Source: Flavobacterium psychrophilum (lineage in GTDB: Bacteria; Bacteroidota; Bacteroidia; Flavobacteriales; Flavobacteriaceae). From it: a DNA stretch of 61,333 nt. A program made the position numbers and the translations under genes. Shown here piece by piece: positions 51,798 through 60,071 of the stretch. The notes below the pieces were generated by a model. The model was not told the origin of the DNA, made no database searches, and saw only the letters and a list, made by a program, of their open reading frames with translations. The DNA is taken from assembly GCA_945878515.1 (NCBI GenBank), contig CAMCTL010000002.1, positions 1 to 61,333 on the forward strand. The letters run 5' to 3'. Each line of letters opens with the position of its first letter. Position 1 is the first letter of the stretch.

Positions 51798-52871
51798 TTA
51801 TAGAATATGTTTTTTTGTTATATGTTCTCCTTTTGATAATGAAACTAGTAAAGTTTTCCCAAGCAATTCGTCAATTTGAAATGGTGCAAATCCATCTGAA
51901 GGAATGGGTCTTAAGGCTTCCAAATCTTGCGATGTAATAATTTTTCCTTTTTGTAAATCTGTAGTTGCTCTGAGCGATCTTCGTTGTACTATCAAAGAAG
52001 ATTTTTCATTTTCTTCTATTCGTTTTATTCCGTCTCCTAGTGCATGATAAACCTCGTTAGCATTGTCGACCATAGCTCTCCAAGTTTTTGGATTCATCGC
52101 AAATTTATGGTCTGGACCTTCATTGTCGTTACTATCTGTAAAATGTTTTTCAATGACAACAGCACCCAATGCTACTGCGCCTAAAACTGTTGCATGACCT
52201 AATGTGTGGTCCGATAAACCTAAAACAGTATTAGGGAAGCGTTGCGCAAAATGTTTGAGTACATTTAAATTAACATATTTGTATTTGTCGCTATCAACGG
52301 TATAATTAGTATTGCACTGCATCAAAACCACATCTTCTGTTATGGCTTCTAGTGCATTCATCGCTCTAACCACATCAGTCATTTCTGAAGCTCCTGTGGC
52401 AACTAAAACCGGCTTGTTTTTATGGGCTATGTATTGTATTATCTCAATCCAAGTAATATCTCCAGAACCTATTTTGTATAAATCGACATAAGGGTCAACG
52501 GCGTCAACAGACTCAAAATCATAAGGACTTGTGAAGAAATCAATTCCAACTTCATCGCATTTGGCTTTTAATAAAGGTGTCCAATCCAAAGAAATACTAG
52601 CATCTTCATAAACTTCAAAAACACTTTTTTTCCACGAGGCCTGATGTGAAAGCTGTGATTTTAAATTCTCGAATCCCACTTTACTAACGATTTTTGCAGC
52701 TTGAAAATTTTGAAATTTAGCTGCTTGAGCGCCAGCTTCTTTCGCAAGTTCAATAAGTCTGTAGGCTTTGTTTATATCGCCATCGTGATTTGCGCCAATA
52801 TCTGCAATAAAATAAAGGGGTTCTCCTGAACCAATGACTTTATTTCCAAATTTAATTTTTTTCATGGACAT
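51798..52871 (-). CDS. pseI: Nonulosonic acid synthase (NeuB family, PseI-like)
   Basis: This enzyme condenses phosphoenolpyruvate with a 6-deoxy amino-hexose to form a nine-carbon nonulosonic acid. The 357-residue protein has the TIM-barrel NeuB domain (YFIADIGANHDGDINKA, AQAAKFQNF, FFTSPYDFESVD, YKIGSGDITW, VATGASEMTDV, LGLSDHTLGH, VIEKHFTDSND) and a C-terminal SAF antifreeze-like domain (from about residue 295: RRSLRATTDLQKGKIITSQD). The GSGDITW and NEGPDHKFAMNP segments differ from well-known PseI and LegI, so substrate specificity is open. The start overlaps the SDR gene by about 20 bases (alternative ATG 52865). Confidence 0.88.
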   Translation of the reverse strand: MSMKKIKFGNKVIGSGEPLYFIADIGANHDGDINKAYRLIELAKEAGAQAAKFQNFQAAKIVSKVGFENLKSQLSHQASWKKSVFEVYEDASISLDWTPLLKAKCDEVGIDFFTSPYDFESVDAVDPYVDLYKIGSGDITWIEIIQYIAHKNKPVLVATGASEMTDVVRAMNALEAITEDVVLMQCNTNYTVDSDKYKYVNLNVLKHFAQRFPNTVLGLSDHTLGHATVLGAVALGAVVIEKHFTDSNDNEGPDHKFAMNPKTWRAMVDNANEVYHALGDGIKRIEENEKSSLIVQRRSLRATTDLQKGKIITSQDLEALRPIPSDGFAPFQIDELLGKTLLVSLSKGEHITKKHIL

Positions 52872-53763
52872 CGTTTGCTTTTTTTAAATCTTCTACTAAC
52901 ATATTAAATCCCTGTTCTAAAGAAAAATCAAAATCATTAAGAACTAATTTAGTTTTTGAGTTATTTAATGTGGTGTTTAACGCTCGTGGTGCAACAGAAT
53001 CTTTGGGATCGAATAGTATTTTGTTTACTTTTTCAGCATCGAATTGAAAGCTTTTGGCAATCATTGCTAAAAAATCAAATTTAGAAATTATCTCGTTTGT
53101 TCCTGCATGATACGTCCCAAAGGCAATATTGCTTGTTAAAATCGCTGCAATTAGTGTTGCCAATTGTCCCACATACATCGGATTGAAATACATATTGCTA
53201 AACCCATTGATTGTTTTTCCTTTATCCAGTTCGCTAAATCCCCATTCAAATAAAGATTTTCTCATTGGCGTGTTAAATCCAAATATATTAGTTCTAAGTA
53301 TGTAATAATTTTTCACCGCATCTTTCACCGCATCTTCTCCAAATAATTTGGTAATTGCATAATAATTCAAAGGGTTTGTAAAAGACTCTTCTGAATAATT
53401 TCCCGATGATCCATCAAATACAGCATCTGTAGAGATATACAAATATTTTTTTGACTTTATTTTAGAAAACAAATTTTTTGTTGCCAAAACATTTGATTTA
53501 TAAGCGTGTTCCTTGTCGGTTTCGCATAAATTGACATTTACTTCTGCAGCACAATGAATGATATAATCAAATGACATAGTGGAAATAGAATGGATTAAGT
53601 CATCTGAGGCTAAATCGCCGTAAAACATTTCAACTTCTGGCATTAAAATATCTTGGTTTCTAGAAATACCTACTATTTTGAATTCTTTTTTTTGAAAGAA
53701 ATAGCGATATACTGCTGAACCTAACATTCCAGTAATTCCTGTAATTAGTATTTTTTTATCCAT
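52852..53763 (-). CDS. RmlD-superfamily SDR reductase in nonulosonate block
   Basis: This is a 303-residue NAD(P)-dependent SDR from ATG 53763 (MDKKILITGITGMLGSAVYR); the frame is open to an ATG at 53787. It has the Rossmann motif GITGMLG, the active site YISTDAVFDGSSGNYSEES and YYAITKLFGEDAV with the catalytic Tyr-x3-Lys, and a SNMYFNPMYVGQLA block, all typical of dTDP-4-dehydrorhamnose reductase-like enzymes. It sits exactly between pseB and pseI, where a PseC aminotransferase would be expected. It may reduce the 4-keto group made by PseB. It overlaps pseB by 8 bases and pseI by up to 20 bases. Confidence 0.8.
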   Translation of the reverse strand: MDKKILITGITGMLGSAVYRYFFQKKEFKIVGISRNQDILMPEVEMFYGDLASDDLIHSISTMSFDYIIHCAAEVNVNLCETDKEHAYKSNVLATKNLFSKIKSKKYLYISTDAVFDGSSGNYSEESFTNPLNYYAITKLFGEDAVKDAVKNYYILRTNIFGFNTPMRKSLFEWGFSELDKGKTINGFSNMYFNPMYVGQLATLIAAILTSNIAFGTYHAGTNEIISKFDFLAMIAKSFQFDAEKVNKILFDPKDSVAPRALNTTLNNSKTKLVLNDFDFSLEQGFNMLVEDLKKANDVHEKN

Positions 53764-54772
53764 TGCTGTCAAAAGAAGAATCGACATGATTTTTTATCAA
53801 GTTTCTTAGCGTATCAATGGTTTCCCATTCTGAATTATTTCCAGAATTGTAATTGAATCCAGACGGCACTAGGTGTGCATTGAAATGTTCTTTGTATTTC
53901 TCTAAATTAAAATTGGGGACAGACGGCAAAATTGTATAATATTGCCCTAAATCATAGGTGTAAAAAGAATCTGAAGCCGTAATCATTTCTTCATGAATTT
54001 TCTCACCTGGTCTAATTCCCACAATTTTAAGCTCACAATTTGGAGCTATTGCTTTGGCAACATCTAAAATTTTATACGAAGGGATTTTAGGAATAAATAT
54101 TTCGCCGCCCCAAGCATGTTCCATAGCGTGCATAACCATATCTACGCCGCCTTGAAGCGAAATATTAAAACGGGTCATGGTTGGATCTGTTATCGGTAGT
54201 TTGCCTTCGCTTCTTTTTTTCATAAAAAACGGAATTACGGAACCATTTGATCCCATAACATTTCCATATCTAACGACCGAGAATTTAATAGGATTGGTTC
54301 CTTTTATGTTATTGGCAGCTACAAATAATTTATCTGAAGTTAATTTTGTTGCTCCATATAAATTTATGGGTGCACAAGCCTTGTCGGTAGACAGCGCAAC
54401 TACATTTTGAACACTAGTTTCTAGCGCTGCATGAATTACATTTTGCGCTCCGCCGATATTTGTTTTAATACATTCGTCTGGATTATATTCTGCTAAATGC
54501 ACGTGTTTCATTGCCGCAGCATGAATGACGAAATCTACACCTTTAAAAGCCCTAACTAATCGTTCTTTGTCTCTAACATCACCAAGTAAAAACCGAATCT
54601 GAGGAAAGTCAGCAGGATGATAATCCTGAGCCATTTGAAACTGTTTTTGCTCGTCTCTGGATAGAATTATAAGCTTTTTAACATCAGGATACGTTTTGAA
54701 AATATGCTTTGTCAAGGCCTGACCTAGTGAGCCTGTTCCGCCGGTAATTAAAATTGTTTTATTTGATAACAT
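53756..54772 (-). CDS. pseB: UDP-GlcNAc 4,6-dehydratase (5-inverting) PseB
   Basis: This soluble SDR makes UDP-2-acetamido-2,6-dideoxy-L-arabino-hexos-4-ulose, the entry to pseudaminic acid synthesis. The 338-residue sequence shows TILITGGTGSLGQALT, LSRDEQKQFQMAQDY, LGDVRDKERL, IHAAAMKHVHLAEYNPDECI, VALSTDKACAPINLYGATKL (catalytic residues) and the VVRYGNVMGSNGSVIPFF block, all characteristic of PseB/FlaA1 and not of the FnlA/CapE group. It heads the nonulosonate block, 11 bases after an SGNH gene and overlapping the reductase gene. Confidence 0.92.
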   Translation of the reverse strand: MLSNKTILITGGTGSLGQALTKHIFKTYPDVKKLIILSRDEQKQFQMAQDYHPADFPQIRFLLGDVRDKERLVRAFKGVDFVIHAAAMKHVHLAEYNPDECIKTNIGGAQNVIHAALETSVQNVVALSTDKACAPINLYGATKLTSDKLFVAANNIKGTNPIKFSVVRYGNVMGSNGSVIPFFMKKRSEGKLPITDPTMTRFNISLQGGVDMVMHAMEHAWGGEIFIPKIPSYKILDVAKAIAPNCELKIVGIRPGEKIHEEMITASDSFYTYDLGQYYTILPSVPNFNLEKYKEHFNAHLVPSGFNYNSGNNSEWETIDTLRNLIKNHVDSSFDSNG

Positions 54773-54782
54773 ATTTTATGTC

Positions 54783-55910
54783 TTATTGATATACTTGATA
54801 ATTTGATAATGAATTGGATAAATCATCCTTTAATTGGTTCATATTTGTTTTAGCATTCAAAACTGAATGTTCTTCCAGCATTTGAACCAACATTTTTAGA
54901 TATACTTTTTCACTTCCATGAAACCCATCTATAAACTCCTTGCTATTCGTTTTTAATATCTCAGGGTTTGTAAAGTCATAACATTCAAATTTATACTTTT
55001 TTGCTGTGCTCAAGCACTTTTCTGGAATTTTTTGAATGTATTGATATTTTCGTGTACTTATCATTTTATCTAAAACAACATTGGCGAATGGTGGTAAAAC
55101 TAAAATCATTTTGATGTTGTTATTTTTGCAAAACAAAGCAAATTTTTCAAGTTCTTTAAATGCTTTACTGTTTGGGACATTTCCATGTTCAAATTTATCG
55201 CTGCCGTTTTCAATTCTCAAAAAAGTATCTTTAAAATTGTAATCAGAACAAGTGCTGTCTTTAGCTTTTAACTTCGCTATTTGTTCTCCATAGCAAAAAC
55301 TCCCGTCATTTCTAAATCCAGTGTCTTTAAAATTAGCATTGTAGCCAATCCGTATGTAACCATTCGCAGCATAGGATTTATTGTGAGAAAATTTATTTTC
55401 AATCAAATCTGCCCACACTGTTTTCAGTGTTCCATAACTTGGGTACATTTTAAATGAATTTGTCCATTTTGTTGCGTCAACTATATCATCAACTTTATCA
55501 TATTTAGTATTAAACATCCAAGTATCTAAAGTAACAATGAGCATATCGGGATATTTTGAATGATCAATACTTTTCATAAATGGCAAAAATTCATTAATTC
55601 GACCCACGGTAAATCCTGCATTATAAAATGAAGCCGTAAACATTTCGCTTCTAAATTGCATTGCTCGTGAAGAGCCTAGCGACCAAATCTCAAATTTTGG
55701 TTTAGTGTTTATGTATTTCCATTTCATGAACTTATAGTTCTTTTCATTGTACGTATAACCAATTAAATATTTGTCAGTAAAGGGATTTTTAATAAAACTT
55801 TCTAAATCAAAAAAATTCTCTTTCATCTGGAACAAATACCAACATGGCGGCAACAGTACCAAAAATAGTGGAATAGAAAAAATAAGGATTCTAAATATAA
55901 ATTTCTTCAT
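54783..55910 (-). CDS. SGNH-type membrane-anchored acyl-transfer partner (DltD/AlgJ-like)
   Basis: This is a 375-residue protein with an N-terminal membrane anchor (FIFRILIFSIPLFLVLLPPCW) and an external SGNH-hydrolase-like domain. The nucleophile motif is GSSRA (79-83), with NAGFTVGRINEF and VTLDTWMFN as later blocks and the catalytic D-x2-H pair in DGFHGSE (Asp328, His331). It directly follows an AlgI-type MBOAT gene (3-base gap), the standard arrangement of membrane O-acetylation systems in which the MBOAT moves acyl groups across the membrane and the SGNH protein transfers them to the glycan. Confidence 0.8.
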   Translation of the reverse strand: MKKFIFRILIFSIPLFLVLLPPCWYLFQMKENFFDLESFIKNPFTDKYLIGYTYNEKNYKFMKWKYINTKPKFEIWSLGSSRAMQFRSEMFTASFYNAGFTVGRINEFLPFMKSIDHSKYPDMLIVTLDTWMFNTKYDKVDDIVDATKWTNSFKMYPSYGTLKTVWADLIENKFSHNKSYAANGYIRIGYNANFKDTGFRNDGSFCYGEQIAKLKAKDSTCSDYNFKDTFLRIENGSDKFEHGNVPNSKAFKELEKFALFCKNNNIKMILVLPPFANVVLDKMISTRKYQYIQKIPEKCLSTAKKYKFECYDFTNPEILKTNSKEFIDGFHGSEKVYLKMLVQMLEEHSVLNAKTNMNQLKDDLSNSLSNYQVYQ

Positions 55911-55913
55911 CTA

Positions 55914-57350
55914 CTAAAACTGAAAATAAATAAATTCTTGCTCAGATCCTGAAAAAGAAATCGTTAAAACAATTAAAACATAGTAGAAACTCCATCTTAC
56001 TAATCTTGGCCACGTATTCCCAAATGATTCTAAAGCATGTTTGCTCTCCCGTCCAAACCATTCGATGATAATAAAAAAACACAGGCAAGCTAAAAGAGCA
56101 GATGGCTTTATTTGAGGTACTGAAAATAATGATAACGAAAACATTTTGTTTAAATAGGTAAATGCTTGGTGTACGCTCTCAGATCTAAAAAAGACCCACG
56201 CAACCACCGTAAGCCCAAATGTTAGGCTAATTGCCGCAAATTCTTTAAAACTAGGAAGATATTTGCCTTGAGCAACAATATCTATGTTGTTTCTATTGGT
56301 TTTGAAAATAATTGACGGAATGATATATAATGCATTTAAAAAACCCCATATAATAAAAGTCCAATTGGCACCATGCCAAAAACCGCTTAGTAAAAAAATA
56401 ATAAAGACGTTTCTAATTTTTAATGCCGTGCCAACTTTGCTGCCACCCAACGGAATATAAAGATAATCTCTAAACCATGTGGAAAGTGAAATGTGCCAAC
56501 GGCGCCAAAATTCAGCTATATCTCTTGAAAAATATGGAAATGCAAAATTTCGCAAAAGCTCAAATCCAAATAACCTCGCTACTCCAAGTGCAATGTCTGA
56601 ATAACCAGAAAAATCGCAATAGATTTGAAATGTAAAAAGGATGGCGCCTAGGAGTAAAGTGCTGCCAGAATAATCTAAATAGTTACTGAATATTGTATTT
56701 ACTATTACAGCACATTGATCAGCAATCACTACTTTTTTAAACAAACCATACAAAATCTGTCGCAATCCATCAACTGCATCATTATAATTGAAAGTGCGGC
56801 TCTTTTTTATTTGGGGCAATAAATGAGTAGCCCGCTCGATCGGGCCAGCCACCAGTAGAGGAAAAAAACTTACAAACAGGGAATAATCTATAAAATTTCT
56901 TTCCGCCTTTATTTTATCATTATAAATATCTATAACGTAAGACAAACCGTGAAAGGTGTAAAATGAAATGCCAATTGGCAATACAATATTTAATGTTTGA
57001 AGATTTGGACTAAAACCTAAACTTAACAAAACATCGGCAAACGAAGAAACAAAAAAATTATAGTATTTGAATAAACCTAAAAAACCAATATTTATAGAAA
57101 TGCTCAACCAAAACCAGAATTTTTTTAAGGTTGCATTGCCATTCTCCGATATTTTTAACCCTGTGAAATAATCTAAAAAAGTTGAAAAAACCAATAGGAA
57201 CAAAAATCGCCAATCCCAAAATGCATAAAAAACATAGCTAGCTACTAAAAGTAAAAAATTTTGATAATGTAATTTTTGGTTAACAATAAACCAATAGATA
57301 AAAAAAACGATGGGAAGAAAAATAGCAAAGTGGATAGAGTTAAACAGCAT
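55914..57350 (-). CDS. MBOAT-family membrane O-acyltransferase (AlgI-like)
   Basis: This is a 478-residue protein with about 11 hydrophobic segments. MBOAT signatures are YCDFSGYSDIALGVARLFGF, EFWRRWHISLSTWFRDYLYI (first family His) and SGFWHGANWTFIIWGFLNA (catalytic His). It supplies acyl groups to the periplasm, as AlgI does for alginate acetylation. The partner SGNH gene is next. Presence in the same operon as the nonulosonate block suggests O-acetylation of the surface glycan. Confidence 0.9.
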   Translation of the reverse strand: MLFNSIHFAIFLPIVFFIYWFIVNQKLHYQNFLLLVASYVFYAFWDWRFLFLLVFSTFLDYFTGLKISENGNATLKKFWFWLSISINIGFLGLFKYYNFFVSSFADVLLSLGFSPNLQTLNIVLPIGISFYTFHGLSYVIDIYNDKIKAERNFIDYSLFVSFFPLLVAGPIERATHLLPQIKKSRTFNYNDAVDGLRQILYGLFKKVVIADQCAVIVNTIFSNYLDYSGSTLLLGAILFTFQIYCDFSGYSDIALGVARLFGFELLRNFAFPYFSRDIAEFWRRWHISLSTWFRDYLYIPLGGSKVGTALKIRNVFIIFLLSGFWHGANWTFIIWGFLNALYIIPSIIFKTNRNNIDIVAQGKYLPSFKEFAAISLTFGLTVVAWVFFRSESVHQAFTYLNKMFSLSLFSVPQIKPSALLACLCFFIIIEWFGRESKHALESFGNTWPRLVRWSFYYVLIVLTISFSGSEQEFIYFQF

Positions 57351-57367
57351 AAGTAGTAAACTGAACT

Positions 57368-58381
57368 TTAATTAAAAGTATAATACTCTTTATACCATTT
57401 TACAAAATTTGAAATTCCTAACGCTATGTTTGTTTTTGGACTATACCCAAAATCCTGCATCAAGCCCGTAACATCGGCCCATGTTTTTTCTACATCACCA
57501 GCTTGCATTGGCAAAAACTCTTTCTGAGCCTGTAAACCCAAACAAATTTCAATTTGTTCAACAAAGTCCACTAGTTTAACTGGTTGACTATTGCCAATAT
57601 TGTAAATTTTGTAAGGAGATTGATCTTTAGAATTTTTAAACAAGGTCAAGACTATACCTTCAACAATATCATCGATGTAGGTAAAATCTCGGTACAACTC
57701 ACCATTATTGAATATCTTTATTGGTTTGTTATTCAAAATAGCATCTGTAAATAAAAACATGGCCATATCAGGTCTTCCCCAAGGTCCATAAACGGTAAAA
57801 AAACGCAATCCGATGCACTTGATATTGAATAAATGGCTGTAAGTATACGCCATCAATTCATTTGTCTTTTTTGTGGCTGCGTACAAACTTATTGGTTCAT
57901 CAGTTCTATCATTTACATTAAATGGAATGTTTTTGCTATTTCCATAGATGCTAGAGCTACTTGCATATACTAAATTTTCAACTCCACTATTCCGCATACA
58001 TTCTAGCAAATTAACAAATCCTAAAATGTTGCTTTCTATATACACCATGGGTTCTTCAATACTATAACGAACTCCGGCTTGGGCCGCTAGGTTACATACA
58101 ACATCAAATTTGTAGTTTTGAAAGAGTTGTGGCAAGTGTATTCTGTCTTCTAAATTGAGCTTGATGAAAAGGAACTTATTACCATGTTTTTTGCTCTCAG
58201 CAACTTTGTGCTCAAAGACTTCAGATATTCCCAATTGATTCAATCGGGCCATTTTTAGATTAATATCATAATAACCATTAATGTTATCAAGACCGACAAC
58301 TTCATGCCCATCGGCTATAAGTCGTTCGCACAAATGATAACCAATAAAACCAGCTGCACCCGTTACTAAAATTTTTTTCAT
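57368..58381 (-). CDS. UDP-glucuronate 4-epimerase-like NAD-dependent epimerase
   Basis: This 337-residue extended SDR starts at ATG 58381 (alternative 58396). It has ILVTGAAGFIGYHLCERLI, GLDNINGYYDINLKMARL, ENLVYASSSSIYGNSKNIPF, the catalytic Tyr-x3-Lys in SLYAATKKTNELMAYTYSHL, and LRFFTVYGPWGRPDMAMFLF. These blocks are those of UDP-GlcA 4-epimerases (Cap1J/LpsL type) that make UDP-galacturonic acid. It is the first gene of the long - strand polysaccharide operon; the upstream region contains the terminator of the aminotransferase gene. Confidence 0.88.
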   Translation of the reverse strand: MKKILVTGAAGFIGYHLCERLIADGHEVVGLDNINGYYDINLKMARLNQLGISEVFEHKVAESKKHGNKFLFIKLNLEDRIHLPQLFQNYKFDVVCNLAAQAGVRYSIEEPMVYIESNILGFVNLLECMRNSGVENLVYASSSSIYGNSKNIPFNVNDRTDEPISLYAATKKTNELMAYTYSHLFNIKCIGLRFFTVYGPWGRPDMAMFLFTDAILNNKPIKIFNNGELYRDFTYIDDIVEGIVLTLFKNSKDQSPYKIYNIGNSQPVKLVDFVEQIEICLGLQAQKEFLPMQAGDVEKTWADVTGLMQDFGYSPKTNIALGISNFVKWYKEYYTFN

Positions 58382-58540
58382 AATAATTATTAACAACTGA
58401 TTATTGAATAGAATTGCACTTAAAGTTAGGTTCTATTATATTTAGCAATATTTAAATTTTTATACAGCTTCGCTACTGCAAATCCCATTTTCTGCAGCAA
58501 GGTTGGGCAAAGTAATGAACTATTGACCTATTATAAAAAT

Positions 58541-58564
58541 AGGGATACTTAGAAAAGTATCCCT
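58541..58564 (-). terminator. Terminator of the aminotransferase gene
   Basis: AGGGATACTT and AAGTATCCCT form a perfect 10-bp stem with a 4-base loop. On the - strand the stem is followed by ATTTTTATAA. It separates the aminotransferase transcript from the downstream epimerase-led operon. Confidence 0.85.
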
Positions 58565-58585
58565 TCATTTTTTAATCGGCAAAAA

Positions 58586-59839
58586 TTATGTGATTTTCAA
58601 ACTGTTGTTTGAGAAAAAATTAACAATCAAATTGTCCTCAAACACTTTAAGATTATTAGGGAAAATAGATTTAATTTTAATTGGCTTTTTCTTTGTTTTT
58701 ACAAAAACAGCTTCAATGACATTTTTAATCCTTTCCTTTTCTTCAGCCGTTGTATTCGATCCTGAAGGAAGGCAAAGCCCTTTTGCAAACAAGTTTTCAG
58801 CAACATTACCACCATAATAAGGAAAATCTTTGTGTAATGGCTGTAAATGTAACGGTTTCCATAGTGGTCTAGATTCTATATTTTCGGCCTCTAATGCCAT
58901 ACGCAAATCATTACAATCTATTCCGTTCGTTTCGTCTGGATTTACAGTTATCACTGTCAACCAATGATTTGAAAAGTAATCTTTATTGGGTACCTCATAA
59001 ACACTAACCCCAGATACATCTTCAAATAATTCTTTGTAAAAAGCCTGCATTTTTCTTCTTAAATGAACGTGTTCATCTAAGACTTCCATTTGGCCACGAC
59101 CTATTGAAGCACTAATGTTACTCAATCGATAATTGTAGCCCAGTTCTGAGTGTTCATAATGAACCGCTTTGTCTTTAGATTGGGAAGCCAAGAAAATGGC
59201 TTTTTCCTTTATACTTTTCGAATGACAAATAAGTGCGCCACCGCCAGATGTAGTTATAATCTTATTACCGTTAAATGACAAAACCCCGATGTCACCAAAA
59301 GCGCCACATTTTTTTCCTTTATACGAGCTTCCTAATGCCTCTGCTGCATCTTCTAGTATTGGAATTTGATATTTATCTGCAATAGATCTTATTAATTCAA
59401 CTTTATAAGGATTGCCATAGAGATGAACTGTTATTATTACTTTTGGTTTTTTACCCAATTTTATTCTGTCCACAATTGCTTCTTCAAGTCTAATCGGGCA
59501 AATATTCAAAGTGTCTAATTCACTATCTACAAAAATTGGTAAAGCATTAAGATATAAAATAGGATTAGCTGTAGCTACAAATGTCAAAGATTGACAAATA
59601 ACTTCATCGCCAGCTTGTACTCCGAGGAGAATTAAACCCAAATGAATCGCTGCTGTTCCCGAGGATAGCGTTGCTACATGAACGTTATTGGACAGATAAG
59701 ATTTTAAGCTACTTTCAAATAAATTCACATTGTCGCCCATCGGAGCAACCCAGTTTGAATTAAACGCTTCTTCGATATATTTTTGTTCACTGCCTCCCAT
59801 GTGAGGAGACGATAAATATATTTTGTTATTAGTATTCAA
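58586..59839 (-). CDS. PLP-dependent DegT/DnrJ/EryC1 aminotransferase (PglE/EpsN-like)
   Basis: This 417-residue aminotransferase makes UDP-4-amino sugars. It begins with the PglE/EpsN signature IYLSSPHMGGSEQKYIEEAF and NSNWVAPMGDNV, has ATLSSGTAAIHLGL, LEDAAEALGSSYKG, LSFNGNKIITTSGGGAL (PLP-binding Lys) and ESRPLWKPLHLQP. These are closer to PglE/EpsN/LegC-like enzymes than to PseC. It is a single transcription unit upstream of the polysaccharide operon, with its own terminator. Together with the PglD- and PglC-like genes 22 kb away it could make di-N-acetylbacillosamine; whether it also serves the nonulosonate block is open. Confidence 0.88.
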   Translation of the reverse strand: MNTNNKIYLSSPHMGGSEQKYIEEAFNSNWVAPMGDNVNLFESSLKSYLSNNVHVATLSSGTAAIHLGLILLGVQAGDEVICQSLTFVATANPILYLNALPIFVDSELDTLNICPIRLEEAIVDRIKLGKKPKVIITVHLYGNPYKVELIRSIADKYQIPILEDAAEALGSSYKGKKCGAFGDIGVLSFNGNKIITTSGGGALICHSKSIKEKAIFLASQSKDKAVHYEHSELGYNYRLSNISASIGRGQMEVLDEHVHLRRKMQAFYKELFEDVSGVSVYEVPNKDYFSNHWLTVITVNPDETNGIDCNDLRMALEAENIESRPLWKPLHLQPLHKDFPYYGGNVAENLFAKGLCLPSGSNTTAEEKERIKNVIEAVFVKTKKKPIKIKSIFPNNLKVFEDNLIVNFFSNNSLKIT

Positions 59840-60017
59840 CTTTAAGACGTAATATAATTAAAATAAATTTTCTGTAAAAATATAGAAATACTAGCATAAA
59901 AATGAATTATTTTATAAATTTAATTATTTAATAATATCATTCAAATTAAGTTTAGAACACTTTTAAAGTGCGGATTCAATTATAGGTGTAATAATTTAGG
60001 AATTTTGGATAAATAAA

Positions 60018-60040
60018 AAGACCGCCAAATTGGCGGTCTT
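60018..60040 (-). terminator. Terminator of the T9SS surface-protein gene
   Basis: AAGACCGCC and GGCGGTCTT form a 9-bp stem (extendable to 11) around a short loop. On the - strand the stem is followed by TTTATTTATCC, 31 bases downstream of the stop. The rest of the 59840-60071 spacer holds no gene. Confidence 0.88.
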
Positions 60041-60071
60041 ACTATTATAATTTAAGATTTATCCAAGGAGA

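Noticed and set aside
58586..59839. PseC aminotransferase completing the pseudaminic acid pathway
   Set aside because: The N-terminal signature (SSPHMGGSEQKYIEEAF) is of PglE/EpsN type and the gene is separately terminated; PseC usually starts with a different pattern. A side role cannot be excluded.
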